Source: Budorcas taxicolor (taxonomy: Eukaryota > Chordata > Mammalia > Artiodactyla > Bovidae). From it: a DNA stretch of 64,000 nucleotides. The stretch is from positions 26,450,001 through 26,514,000 of the forward strand of contig NC_068922.1 of NCBI RefSeq assembly GCF_023091745.1, in the 5' to 3' direction. This document shows, in pieces, positions 43,797-55,522 of this stretch (position 1 is the first letter of the stretch; each line of letters starts with the position of its first letter). The notes beneath the pieces were generated by a model that did no database searches, was not told the origin of the DNA, and worked only from the letters and a program-made list of their open reading frames with translations. Position numbers and translations under genes: made by a program.

Positions 43797-46329
43797 GCAC
43801 TTCTTTCCACAAAAGATGAAAGTAGCTCACCAACAAACCTGTGCACTTAGCTAGTTCCAGGAAGGAAAAGCAGAGACCTGGAGAGAAGTCTTCCAGGCTC
43901 GGCTGGGAGTGAGAGCTTCTCTCGGGAGCTTCCTCAGGTTCCCCAGTGGCTCCCCAGCTCTTATGTCACATGGAAAGACCAGGGACATTGACATCGAATA
44001 ATGTGGGATGGAATCCCAGCCTTGCATCTACACCTTGTGGGCTTAGGTGATCATGGGACATCACAGAACCCTATGTTCTTCATCTATAATGTGCCTCACT
44101 CACGTGTGTGCACTCACACACACACGCATACACTCCAGATTTTCGTTCTCTCCTTTCATGCCCTCTTCGTGCCTCTGTTACAGGTCCTTCACTCATTACT
44201 GTTACCTGACCGTGTCTTAGATCTCCTGGGGTCTGGAGAGTTGGTCGCTGTTCTCATGGGTAGAAATGTCCTTGACGGGAAGGGCTATGTCTTACTCCCC
44301 TACATCCCTAGACCCGGTCCAGCATCTGGCATAGAGTTGATGTCAATATACTATTGTTGGATGAAACTCTCTCTCTCTTTTTCAGAAGGACTCAACAAGC
44401 TCTCCAGTACCTTCTTTATAAAACAAACAAAAGGACTCCTCTGACTTCCTCTCATGGCCTCTCTCAAAATCTGTTCTCTCCTAGTCTGAGGTTGTCTTAC
44501 TTTTAGTGGGTGAAGAGCAAAGGGCTTTGATGTCCGTCCCTGTGTTTGAATTCCCAGTCCTTTCGCCACCAGCTGGGTGACCCTGCGACATATCCAATAA
44601 GAAACTGTGTGTCCTGAAAGGGGCGGGCCTGGCCCCTGTCCCTGCGCTGTGCCTGCTCTTACCTGGATCGCACACTCAGGTATAAAGCAGTCCTTTTCCA
44701 TCGACCCCCCTCTGCTGCGTCACCCGTCACTCTGTCTACCCTCTGCCCCTTTCCTCACACTGACTGCCTCTGCCTGCGGTCCATCTTTGCCTTCGCAGGC
44801 GAGCACAGCGTGCTCACTGTTTCCCGGGAGGTCCAGGTGGTACCAACCACCCTGCAACTGATGAAATGAATGTTCCCTCCTTCCTTAGTTTCTTCCTTAG
44901 GGGAGAACTTGACCTGAAAACACTGTCTGAGAAGACCGCTTCTCTCACATCACTGGTGGGTGGGGAGGACCTTGGTTCAGAGAGGAATTCCCTGGCTGCT
45001 CCACCAGACACCGCTGTCGGGGGCCTTCCGAATATATCCTTCATTCAACAGACAGGCTCATCACTTGTCCCAAATTAAAGCGCTTTGAATGCTTGGAGGG
45101 TTAGCGTTTAACAGTTGTGAGTTTTAAAATAGATCGAATTCCTTCACTCCCCCTTCTAGTATTTCATGGTCCGCAAGAGGCAGAAACACACACAGAAGGA
45201 AATGGAGACTGATTTGTGCTCCTGACAAGACTCATTCATCTAACCCTGGACTCATAGTCACAGCCACCCAGTGTCTGCCTGCTTCCTTTTCCATCCATCC
45301 CCCTTCTGTCTCCCTTCCTTCCTTCCTACCTTCTTGGCTCCCTCCCTTCTTTTCCTGCCTTCCTTCTCCCCACCAGTATTACTTAAAACATAAGAAGAAA
45401 ATATAAGCGCTAACAAATTTGAATTGCTTGGTAACATGGGAGCAAATTTACAACATTCTGTTGGCTTCTCTTCCCTAACCAAAGTCCTCACCTTCGTAGG
45501 GAAGCCTGACTTTTCTGGACTTACCCTATACAGAAGGTGACTGGTAGGAATTCAGGTATTACCTCTTCCTGAGGCACTTTCATCATCATCGCTTTTAAAA
45601 TCCGAAAGACCTCGAGCATTTGACATGTAATAGTAGACAAGGGGTACAGGTGTTTGAGGCAGGAGGGCCTACCCAGGGCCTGAAGATGCCTCTTAGTTAT
45701 CCAGAGAGAGAAATAATGGCAACAAACATCTCTCTCTCTCTTTCATCTACCTTTATTGGAGAACAACAAATATCAAATAAAGCTGAATCAAAAATTTGTA
45801 ACTCACAATGTTTTCAAAGTCAAAACAAATCCAAATCCAGAGGATGAGCCGTGATCTGTGAGAGATTTGGGGCAGTGCAGTCAGACTGTGCCTTGCGAGA
45901 TGGTGACCCAGAGACAGTGCCGGTCAGCACACATCCTAGAACAAATCTGCTTCACACAAAGGGGCTTCCAGCGATGTCAAGGGAACCTCAGGAGCATAAG
46001 ATTCTGTTTTCACAGAGAAACAATGCAATCCATGGTGTCTCTGGGTGATTAAGATTTGGACAAATTTCAGGAGCAAAAGTTGGGTCAAAATAGTAGGTGC
46101 CGAATGTCCAATCCCAAGGAAAATTAAGTCAGGAAGAGCTCAGAGTACAAGAAGCAACCTCTGGTGTATGGTGACTGCCCCAGTCAATGAGCAAAGAGAA
46201 AGAACCATTCCAGCTCACTGACCATCACGCCTAAAATGGGCCAGTCCTTTATGCAGAAAATAGGTGAGTAAAGAGAAGCAGAAGAGACCAGAAAAAGTGA
46301 AACTTAAGCTTCCATTATTGACTGTTTCC
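43797..46329. other. Intergenic segment, simple repeats only
   Basis: A short CA-rich run (44104-44131) and a CCTT-rich tract (45285-45372) are the only clear features. The 147-codon frame at 44001-44444 crosses the CA run and has no recognisable domain. Confidence 0.55.
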
Positions 46330-46490
46330 AGTGTCAGTTTACATGGATTAGCTCATTTAATTTGATCAATAACATGAGAGGTTGGTGTTATCATTATCCT
46401 TGTTTTTACAGCAGAGGAAATAAGACCCAGAGTCAGTAGTGACAGGACTAAGGCTCAAATCCACATCTTTTCTCGTGTTCTCTCCTCTCC
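46330..46490 (+). repeat. MIR-like ancient SINE
   Basis: MIR-type phrases gattagctcatttaatttga and ttacagcagaggaaataaga cc are preserved. Confidence 0.6.
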
Positions 46491-47129
46491 TGATTCTTAA
46501 GCAGGACTGACTCCCAAGTCCAAAAGCATAGGGTAAAGGAAGCTCACTGGCCCGTGAGGGAAGCTGGCATCTAACTGTGTCTGTGGGGCCAGGGTGGCAG
46601 TCAGGGAGCAGGTGGGGTGGTGGGGGAAACCAGCAATGATGGAGTCCAGGGTCCCAGTCATGACATGGACACGGTGGGCCATGTGAGCACTCACAAGCGC
46701 ACCTTCCTCAACTGAGGAAGACTGAGGAGAGGGAAGACTCTGGAAACCAACCAGAGAGGGCAAGTTGCCCCAAATGGAACCAGCAGCTGTGCCAGGTTCA
46801 GGGGTTGCAGAGTCTTGGGAGCTGCCCGGGTGGTTATTCTGGGGGTGGGATGGGAGTGCTGGGCAGGCCAGTTGGGCTTGGTGGGCCCTGCTAGACCTGG
46901 TCCCAAAGGTGATGGGCCACTGAAGAGTGTGAAGCAGTTAAAACAAAACAAAACAAAGCCTTAAGTGTTTCAAGCAAGTTGAGCCCTGGGATTTTGTTGG
47001 AGCATGGCAGATCTTGGTGTCACTCACCCAGAGAGAAAACCAGGGGAAGCGTTCAGGACGTGTAGGGAAAAGCCAAGGCTGGGAACCAGGAGGAGTAGAC
47101 CCTCAGATGCCCAAGTCACTACCGTGTGC

Positions 47130-47290
47130 CATTCTTTATATTTTTAAGCCATTTTCATGCCGATGATCTTACTTTGCATGTCACAGCCACTCTGTGTAGG
47201 TAAAAGGCATCATCTCACTGATAAGAAAAGTGAGGCAGGAAAAGCTCTAGTGATTGGCTCAAGGTCACAACATTCTGAATCCCCATTCAG
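47130..47290 (+). repeat. MIR-like ancient SINE
   Basis: The core aagtgaggcaggaaaagctc and tggctcaaggtcacaacatt is visible. Confidence 0.6.
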
Positions 47291-48044
47291 AACAGGCTCT
47301 TTAGACCCTGCAGCAAAATTCAGTCACTGCTTTCCTGAGCAATGACTTATGGGTGACTTGTGAGAGTGCCTTTTAAAATTCAGTCATTGTTGTCCTGGTC
47401 TTTCAGCTTTTAAGTCAACATCCTGTGTGGTCTATTAGGGAGCAAATATATTTTCCTTTATTTTATACTCAAACCCTTGAAATGACTATTTAAATATTTT
47501 AACTACAATTTCTCTCAGTTTCATTGTCCGTGTCAAAGCATTTGACTAAAATGTAGCACAACTATGGTTCCTTTCAAGGGGGTCAAAATGTTTTCTGTGG
47601 ATGGAAACGTTCCCTATGAATGAAGATGAAAGAAGCTTTGTTGTACTCTTCCTTGGGGAATCTTTCTAGGGTTATTACCAAAGTCAAGAATAGATCAGAA
47701 ATGGAGAAAAGGTAGGAGTATCAAGAAGAGCTTTCATGGAAAATTGAAATCATTCCTTTTAAAGTTGACAAATCCCACCCTGATGATAGACCCCCCAGCC
47801 TCACAGGACAGCTCTTCCCAGGTAGAAAAGTGGTGATTGTGGGATGATTTTGAGGCAACTGTGATTGATGTCAGCAGGTCCAGATGGTGATATTCTATGA
47901 AAAATCGAATGGACATTTGTTAAGCTGATTCAATAGCTGCAGCCCTGGGCTCAATGGGGGCAGGGGATACAAGTGGAGTGCATCATCTGTGAGGGTGTTT
48001 GGGGCCAGTTAGGGATGGAAATGCTAGTGATTTGAGTTTTGCAC
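47291..48044. other. Intergenic segment without recognisable features
   Basis: Nothing identifiable is present. Confidence 0.5.
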
Positions 48045-48235
48045 ACAAGGGTTCCCAGCCTCTGGGCCACAGACCGGTACCTCCTGTCAGATCAGCAGCA
48101 GCATTAGATTAGAAATAAAGTGCACAGTAAATGCCATGTACTTTGATCATCTGGAAACCATCCCTCCACCAGGTCCATGGAAAAACTGTCTTTTGCGAAA
48201 CTGGTCCCTGGTGCCAAAAAGGTTGGGAACTGTAC
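48045..48235. mobile_element. hAT-like non-autonomous DNA transposon
   Basis: Same family as 15937-16126: left end gttcccagcctctggg, shared agaaataaagtgcacagtaa, and right end aaaaaggttgggaactg. Target duplications are not clear here. Confidence 0.6.
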
Positions 48236-48494
48236 ATGCTCGGTGCTCACAACAAACACCACTTCCTGTCTGTCTCCCACAAACCCTGCTGTAAACACAG
48301 GACTATTGGGAAGAGGTGGTGATTCCCAGTGACCAGGTGGCTGCCCCAGTTTTGCATCTCGGTTCTTTGTCTCCGCATGAAGGGCTCTCATCGCTAACCC
48401 AGATAGGAAATAGCTCCCCAATGACCTAGTCCCAGGGCAGATTCCTGCTGTCATCCAAGATATAGGAATTCAGAGTTAGGACAATGATTCTCTG

Positions 48495-48710
48495 GGGCTC
48501 GAGTTATGATGGGTTAGTGGTAATGAATCCACCTGCCAATGATGGATACTCAGTAGATGCTGGTTCAATCCCTGGGTGAGGAAGATCCCCTGGAGAAGGA
48601 AATGACAACCCACTCCAGTATTCTTATCTGGGAAATCTCACGGACAGAGGAACCTGATGGAGTTGCATAGGGTTGCAAAGAGTCAGACACGACTGAGCAT
48701 GCAGGCACCG
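48495..48710 (+). mobile_element. Bov-tA SINE
   Basis: A degraded head (gatgggttagtggtaatgaa) is followed by an A unit with ggaaatgacaacccactcca, ending at actgagcatgcaggcacc. Confidence 0.88.
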
Positions 48711-49212
48711 TTCAGCGCTTCATAGAAGAGATGAAATGTGGACATTTTGGTGCTTCTTTAACCAGTGAAGATGTTATAGAAATGTTCTCAAGGAGGAAAC
48801 GCCTTTTTCATAGAGACTTGCCTGGTTGACTGAACTTTTCTTTCTTGGGTTAAACATAGCCACTTCTGTTACATCCTGAGGCGTCGGCTCTCCTGGTGGA
48901 GACATGTGAGCACGGCCAGGGGCCTGGAATGTCCCAAGAGGGTAAGAATAGCCAGATGAGCGACGGCTGCTGCTGGCCTCTGGTCACTGCAGTTGTCAGG
49001 AAGGCTTTGCCTCAAACAGCTCGGGGCCGCCTCCCCTGGAGACAGAAGAACAACCTCGTGCTCCTGGGCTTGAATTGTCCCTTATCTCCAGCTCTCACCT
49101 GGGAGTATTTTGTGGCAAAGATACACATATTCTTGCAAAGATTTCGCACCTCCTTGGAGAACACAAGCTCCGGACGGCTTCAGTCACCTTGAGTCTGTGA
49201 CCCCCTGGAAGC
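48711..49212 (+). other. GJD4: GJD4 5' flank and probable 5' UTR
   Basis: No TATA box or CpG island is evident. One CACCTG E-box lies at 49096-49101; myogenic factors bind this type of site and GJD4 is reported in muscle lineages, but this is only suggestive. The transcription start is not determined. Confidence 0.4.
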
Positions 49213-49276
49213 ATGGACCAGTCGGACCTGCTGGGGTTCCTCGTCATCACCCTAAATTGTAACGTGACCATGGTGG
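49213..49276 (+). CDS. GJD4: GJD4 coding exon 1 (connexin N-terminus)
   Basis: This exon encodes the N-terminal helix and the start of the first membrane segment of connexin 40.1/GJD4: MDQSDLLGFLVITLNCNVTM, then V and the first base of a glycine codon. The donor gtgagt begins at 49277. The 64-bp length leaves phase 1, and the codon is completed by gg at the start of exon 2. The start was chosen because this ATG gives the standard connexin length before the first membrane segment and matches the human N-terminus from DLLGFL onward. The splitting of a connexin after the N-terminal region is a feature of the delta/GJD4 type; most connexins have an uninterrupted coding exon. Confidence 0.9.
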
Positions 49277-51180
49277 GTGAGTAGTACAAACCCCTGCAGA
49301 ACACAGATTCTGCCTTGGATCACTTTTCCTGGTCCTTCTCTACGAGGAAGTCTTGCCTATCCCTGGAGGAAAGGGAGCCATGGCTCAAGTTTTCCTCTAA
49401 TTCTCCATCATTTCATGAGGTTCCCCATCATTTAAGCATGTCTTGGGGGTGAGCAATATTTCTCTCAAGAGGCCTCTTCTTGCTAACATTTGGGGGCTGA
49501 GTAAGTGGCAGGGGTATTTTTATCTAACTCTTCTCTGGCTACTAGGAAAAGTAACAATACAAAGTTAAGAAATTCATGCCTTGAGTCAGCTCGCTTGTTC
49601 ATTTTTTTTAGGGATTATCCTTGAAGCTCCATTTGTAAAGATTAGTAAATTCTCTTGTGTACTTTAAACCAAATCCCAATTTTAGTTTTAGCCTTTTTCC
49701 CCTAACAATGAAAGTAATAAAGTTTTGATTTATTTGAGTTTGATGTAGCCAAATTAAATTTTTGGAGAGGTGTGGCTACCCTGATAAAGGGGATTGAGAA
49801 AAGGATTAAAATATATCCATGAAGTGGCTGATATTTTTCTTGTTCATTACTTTTTAAACTAAGCCAACTTAGTTTTAAAAGTTTGAGTTAATGACTTTAT
49901 CACGTAATTATCATGCAATTCTCTTGAGTTGAAGTGACTTCATTGATAAAATAATTTAATTCTTCTGATGTCAGGTGATGATTTCTGCATCTCATCACAA
50001 AACAAAATATTTACAAATTATTTTGACTGGTCCTTCAACATATTCCAAAATTGTTGATTCATGACATGAAAATAGGACTTGGAAGTGATTTTGATTTCTA
50101 GGTTAGCCTCACACATTCACGATAAGTTGAAGAAAGACAGAACCTCAATTCATAATAGTTGGAATAGGGGGAAAGGAGTTCTGAATAATTGAAGAGTCTA
50201 AAAAACTGAATGTTCTTCAAGAAATCTGATTTCAAGGGCCATAAAGCAACATTAAACACAAGTCCTGCAATTACATAAGGATCATGTGGATTATTACCAT
50301 AGAGAAAACTCATTGAAAATAGTAGCTTTTATTTGCTATACACAATTACAGGAAAGAACTAACATCTTTGAAAAAGTTCACTCTTTAAGAGGAAGACTTT
50401 ATTTACATCAGCCCAACTTTCTAGAATTTTCAGCCCAGAGTCTGAACTAGCTGAGCCAGATTAAGCATTTTAGTTATCTATGCTTCTTTAAATCTGTCAA
50501 TTTCAAAGCATTTTACAAACAAGTATAGACATAGCTCATTTTATTGTGCTTCCCAATATTACTTAAAAAAAGAAACAATTGAATGTGGCAACACTTCCTT
50601 AAGTAAGTCTTTGGTGCCGTTTTTCTGATGGCATTTGCTCACTTCCTGTCTCTGTGCCCCATTTTGGCAATTCTCGAAATATTTCCAAGTTGTTAATTGT
50701 TACTAAATTTATTCTGATGAACCGTGTGATCAGTGATCTTCAGTGTTAATACCCACTGGCTGAAGGCTCAAAGGATGGTCAGCAATTTTTAACAATGAAG
50801 TATTTTTTAGTTAAGATGTGTACATTGTCCTTATAAAGCTACTGCACACTTAATAGACCAAGGTAGAGTGAAAACATAGCTTTTATATGCACTGGGAAAC
50901 CAAAAAATCCTTATGAGTTGCTTTATTGGGGCGGTCTGGATGGAAAGCGGCAGTGTCTGCAGGGTGAGCTTAGTTGAGCCCAGGGTCCACATGTTGTAAG
51001 TGCTGGTTAGATATTCATCCAGTGAGCCAACTGGCTGATAGTCTTGTTGTGACTTCAACATGCTTATCCACTTAGTTCTCCAGTCTCGGTTCTCCATTCG
51101 CCTCGGTAAGGATTTAGAACTACTAGCAGGAGATGTATTTGTATGGCTGTAATGGTGCCCTTCCTGCTGCTTCTTCCCAG
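49277..51180 (+). other. GJD4: GJD4 intron
   Basis: The 1904-bp intron runs from gtgagt to the cttcttcccag acceptor. It is AT-rich and, apart from a Tigger1 remnant in its last 650 bp (50529-50940), holds nothing recognisable. The change from AT-rich intron to GC-rich exon at 51181 is abrupt. Confidence 0.9.
50529..50940 (+). mobile_element. Tigger1 (TcMar-Tigger) DNA transposon, internally deleted
   Basis: The left end (tagctcattttattgtgctt, cagtgatcttcagtgttaat) joins directly to the right end (ctgaaggctcaaaggatggt, cttttatatgcactgggaaa, gctttattggggcggtctgg). The transposase region in between is absent, so it is a short non-autonomous remnant. Confidence 0.8.
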
Positions 51181-52121
51181 GGAAGATCTGGCTTATCTTC
51201 ATGGTGCTGCTGAGGATGGTGGTGCTCATCCTAGCCGGTTCACCCGTCTACCAGGACGAGCAGGAGAGGTTTGTCTGCAATACTCTGCAGCCGGGATGCG
51301 CCAACGTCTGCTATGACATCTTCGCCCCCGTGTCCCACCTGCGATTCTGGCTGATCCAGAGCGTGTCTGTCCTCCTTCCGTCCGCGGTCTTCGGCGTCTA
51401 CGTGCTGCACAAAGGAGCTGAGCTGGCCGCACGCAGATCCCATGGGCCGGAGGATGCCTCGGAGGACCATGACGCCCCACGGCTGACCCCCGGGGCCAGG
51501 CGCTGCCTGACGGTGCCAGACTATTCCTCGGGCTACGTGGTCCACCTCTGCCTCCGGACCTTGACCGAGGCAGCTTTCGGTGCCCTGCATTACCTCCTCT
51601 TCGGATTCTTGGTCCCCAAGAGGTTCTCTTGCACGCACCCTCCTTGCACCAGCGTGGTGGACTGTTACGTCTCCCGACCCACGGAGAAGTCCATCCTGAT
51701 GCTTTTCGTCTGGGCGATGTGCGCGCTGTCCTTTCTGCTTACTGTCGCCGACCTGGTCTGCAGCGTGTGCTGGAAGACACGAGGGCGACCCGGTGGGGCC
51801 CGGAGGAGACCGTTTCCAGGGGCAAGGGATGCGGCGCCTGAGGGACGCGGGGCGCGGGAGGGGCTAGGGGTGCACGAGGGACGCGGTGAGCGCGCTCGCA
51901 CGGGACTGGGGACCCGAGGGCCGGGCGCGCACAGCCCCGCTGCGGAGCCCGCCGCGCCCGGGAGCCTGGAGCTGCCGGGGGAGGACGAGAGCGACGCGTT
52001 GTCCTCAGCCAGCGACCAGCCGCGCTTGGCCCGGCCCGGAGCGGCGGCCCCGGTGTGGGAAGAGCGCCCCTGCGCGCCGCGTGCCCCGCTTTCCGGCCCC
52101 GGCAAGTCCGAGTGGGTGTGA
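51181..52121 (+). CDS. GJD4: GJD4 coding exon 2 (connexin body and C-tail)
   Basis: This exon encodes residues 22-334 of a four-pass gap-junction subunit, six of which form a connexon in the plasma membrane. Extracellular loop 1 is VCNTLQPGCANVCYD, with Cys54, Cys61 and Cys65; loop 2 is SCTHPPCTSVVDCYVSRPTE, with Cys172, Cys177 and Cys183. Membrane segments lie at about 24-41, 76-98, 139-161 and 192-216. The C-terminal tail (217-334) is rich in Arg, Gly, Ala and Pro, and ends KSEWV, as human GJD4 does. At 334 residues it is shorter than the 370 I recall for the human protein, mainly in the tail. Exon 2 is GC- and CpG-rich. No frameshift or stop is seen. Confidence 0.96.
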
Positions 52122-52160
52122 GTCCCGGCATCCCACCCCAGGAACCCGAACGCGGCGACC
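51770..52160. promoter_or_regulatory. GJD4: CpG-dense segment inside GJD4 exon 2
   Basis: CpG dinucleotides are very frequent here (for example gcgcgcacagccccgctgcg near 51925), unlike the flanks. It covers the coding region of the C-terminal tail and the start of the 3' UTR. It behaves like an intragenic CpG island; any regulatory role is unproven. Confidence 0.6.
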
Positions 52161-52575
52161 ATCCGCACCGCAGAAAGGCAAGCCGGCGGGACAGACGGAC
52201 TTCGCAGGAGGCTCTGATGCAGGTCACCAAAGATTTAATTTAGATAAAGCCTTTCGGGGGAGGGGCGAACGTCCTAGGTGTTCAAATGCGGATGGGTTAA
52301 CCCAAGAGCATCAGGCCCCTGAATTTGCTGCTCTCTGATTCTATTGTCTTATTTTATCCTGTAGGTTGAAAAGCACATCCTCTTGCATTTACAGAGCTTC
52401 GATTAATATGTTAATGTTTTCGAAGGAGTTGTGTTTTTTTTGGGGGGGGGGGGTGGTTTGTTTTGTTTTTCTACTTAGCTAAAAACGGCATCTGTTAGGA
52501 ACTTCATGCATAGAGGGATGTATTCGTTTAACTTCTCCAGACTCCTTTAATAAAATTAATGCTGATTGCATTGAG
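52122..52575 (+). other. GJD4: GJD4 3' UTR (probable)
   Basis: The probable UTR follows the TGA stop and reaches an AATAAA at 52549-52554, with a tgtgtcac GT-rich patch at about 52600. It contains a T/G homopolymer run (52433-52454). The end is estimated from the signal only. Confidence 0.6.
52549..52554 (+). terminator. GJD4: Polyadenylation signal of GJD4 (candidate)
   Basis: A canonical AATAAA, 428 bp after the stop codon, is the first strong signal downstream. Confidence 0.6.
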
Positions 52576-53847
52576 ATCTCGCACTTCTTACTTCACTGTG
52601 TCACAGGAGAAGCCACAAATGCAGGAGATCTGGCTAAAAACCATTGGGGTCTTCTGTGGGGGCATCTTGAGTGGTTATTGCATGTGGGTGTGAGGTGCAC
52701 AAGCTGAGGAGTGGCCACTGGCTTGCTTAGTGTTGCTGGGCATGCCGGCTGGGTGGCTGTCCTCACTGAGCAGAGGGGAGCACTTTGGCTGCTGATGGCA
52801 AAACTAGGGTTGTCACAGGGCTTCCAGTCCTGGCTGACTCTCCCCTGGCCCTGGGGACAGTCCTACCGTTAGGGCTGCCCTAAGGGTCTTCATTCATGTC
52901 CCAAATGAGAAAGGCTGGGGGTGTTCCAGCCTTGTACTGTGGGCTGATGACCTGGGGAGGAGGTACCCTACAGACACAGCAGTGTCATCTTCCAGGGGAG
53001 CTCCCTGCCATCGACTCTGCTCTCCTCCCTTTGCCCTGATTTTGGTCCAGGTGCTGCCAAGTTGGAGCGGAGTCTGTTAGAGCCTCCATGCTCCCTTCAA
53101 CTGCCATGTGGAGGACACAGTGCAGCCGAAGTTGGGGTAAGGCTGTTCCTCTTCACCAGGAGGAAGGAAGAGCCACTAGGTTGTCTTCCTAGAATGGATG
53201 AAGTGCCTCAGGTCCACGAATGCCCAACACTGCAGAAGCCAGCAGATAGTGAAACAAGGGAACCAAGGCACCCAGGGAAACAGCAGTCACTTTTTAAAAG
53301 TGTTCTAAAGATAACCTTGACAGTGAAATATCTGTTGGAATGAGGAGTGACCTCCTTGATCTGTCTACAGAGTATCAAAGCCAGTGATTAAAACTTAAAA
53401 AAAAATCATACAAAATAGGTCTTAGCATAAAGCTCATTGAATGAATGAATCTGTTTTAACTTTGCAGTAAATCTCTCTCCTACTCTCTGACTCTGTCTGT
53501 CTCTCTTGATTGCTCATCAGCCTATTCAAAACCATGAACCATGACTCAGACCCCTTTGTTTGAAACTTAGATCAATGTCACACATAGCAAGTGCTCGATA
53601 AATGTGATTTTTGAGCCTGATATCCCTGAAGTATTCGGGGAAAGATCTGTTTCTTGTCCCTTGCAGTATGCAGTTCTGGTGTACTTTTGAGTTTGGGCAG
53701 TCTTACAGACATAAGAATTCTCTAGGGGCTTCATTGCTATTTTAAAAATAAGTTCCTCAGGACCGCTCCAAGCCCCAATGTGAGCCTTGATAATGTTGAG
53801 TGAAGAAAGGAAATCAAATTAACAAATATTGGTGGGGTGCCCGGCTG
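52576..53847. other. Intergenic segment without recognisable features
   Basis: No gene, RNA or repeat was recognised. If FZD8 lies near, as in human, it is outside this window. Confidence 0.5.
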
Positions 53848-53968
53848 AGTGAGTGATAGCCGCTCAGTTGTGTCTGACTCTTTGTGACCCCATAGACTGT
53901 AGCCTGCCAAGCTTCTTTGCCCATGGGATTCTCCACGCAAGAATACTGGAGTGGGTTGCTATCTGGGT
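53848..53968 (-). mobile_element. Bov-A unit SINE
   Basis: The antisense A unit is clear (gtgtctgactctttgtgacc, caagaatactggagtgggtt), without the tRNA-like head. Confidence 0.87.
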
Positions 53969-54937
53969 AACTCCTGGGAAAGGGAACTAGTGAGGGCTGA
54001 GCAGGGACTCCCTCCTGGCCATGGCCCCAGAGAGGACTGAGTGGGCCCTGTTCTCCTATGAGTTCTCTGAGTGCGTGCTCAGGTTTGGCTTTATAAATGG
54101 CACTGGTATTTGGGTTTATTGGTAAGGGCTGCTTGGGCTTCTCAGTTGATGTCCCAAATCCCACTATTAGAGGAAGAGCCTGGAGATTTATTCTATGGAA
54201 AACTGTACATGGCATTCAGAGTAATGGAGACCAAGAGAGGCAGAGAGATACAGTGTTGAGGGTAGGACCCCATGCCCGTCATTTCTTGGCCAGGTCACTC
54301 CCTTCCTCTGGGCCTCAGTTTCTTTCTGTGAGGAAAGAGGGCCTGCAATGACGGGTGCAGCTGTCAGCCCTTTTAACATCAATAGGGGCTGGTTTACCAG
54401 GCCCAAAGTTTATCAGGCCTGGTCCACCTGCCTGAGCACAGGTTTCCATAAATGAAAATGGTCAGAACAGGAGAGACTTGCCTGTGCCAGGGAGAGCTGC
54501 CCTGGAGGAGAGATGGGCACTTCACGAAAGTGGGGAGGGGGCTCTGAGGATGACTCACTGACTCCCCACTCGGCTCAGTGATGGCAGAGGCTGCACGGAC
54601 AGACGTGGGGTCATCTGCTGTGACCCCCACTGTGAGAGCAAGATTGCAGAAGGGCTTGGTGTGTTCTGGAGCATGGTTGGTTGCATCCACTTCATAGTAA
54701 CTGCCTCATCAGAACAACACAGAGGGCGGTGAGCCTCCTCTTCTCTTTCACACAGGCTGCTGTACATCGCCCCTGGTTTGTGACAAGTTCTGAAGCCTTC
54801 AAAGATCTTTTCTAGTTATCCCTTAGAAAGAGGGGGGAAAAGTTTTTCAGATTCTGTCCAAGAAAAGGTTAAAAAAAGTAGAAAATGGTGTGGCTATCAT
54901 CCTCCTTGCCAAGATTTCAGTCCACCTCTCTGTATCT
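53969..54937. other. Intergenic segment without recognisable features
   Basis: Nothing identifiable was seen; a faint MIR-like trace lies near 54280-54340 (cctctgggcctcagtttctt). Confidence 0.5.
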
Positions 54938-55140
54938 TGGGGCTTCTTTGGTTCCTCAGTGGTAAAGAAACTGCCTGCCAATGCAGGAGATATGGGTTTG
55001 ATCCCTGGGCCAGGAAGATCCCCTGGAGGAGGAAATGGCAGCTCCTAGGAAATCCCATGGACAGAGGAGTCTGGCGGGCTACAGTTCATGGGGTTTCCAA
55101 AGACCTGGACACACCTCGGTGACTAAACAGCAACAGCAAA
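54938..55140 (+). mobile_element. Bov-tA SINE, lacking part of the A unit
   Basis: The head is ggggcttctttggttcctca. The A unit jumps from ggaaatggcagctcc to taggaaatcccatggacaga, so the central caacccactcc...cctggag segment is deleted. Confidence 0.88.
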
Positions 55141-55522
55141 CCTGCATCTTGGGCATGCTGGGTGAATACAAGACGGTTCAGGGGCTTGGATTCCTCCCAC
55201 GGAGCATTACAGAGTCACCCGCTGCCCAAGGCAGAGGCAGCAGGAATTAGGTAATTGTACCTGCTCTAACAGGTCACCCCAATTTGAGATTCTTAGCACA
55301 GCAGTTTCATAAAGAGCTGCATTTTCTGACGGATGGACAGCTTTCCTCTGGGTGGTGACTTGGGGCTCCTCCCATCCTAGGCTCTACTATCTTCTGCCCA
55401 TGATGCCAAGATTGCTGTGGCAGAGACCAGAACTGTTTCGAGGCCAGGTCAGGAAGGGCCCTAGCATACCCAGCTAGAGCTCAGTCCTAAGGGCTCAGAA
55501 GGCTGCGAATGGTGGTTGAGTT
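55141..55522. other. Intergenic segment without recognisable features
   Basis: Nothing identifiable is present. Confidence 0.5.

Noticed and set aside
44001..44444. 147-codon frame with hydrophobic stretches
   Set aside because: It crosses a CA repeat and has no recognisable motif, splice context or family resemblance.
51665..52230. Long antisense open frames opposite GJD4 exon 2
   Set aside because: High GC makes stop codons rare on the opposite strand; the sense frame has the connexin signature and explains them.
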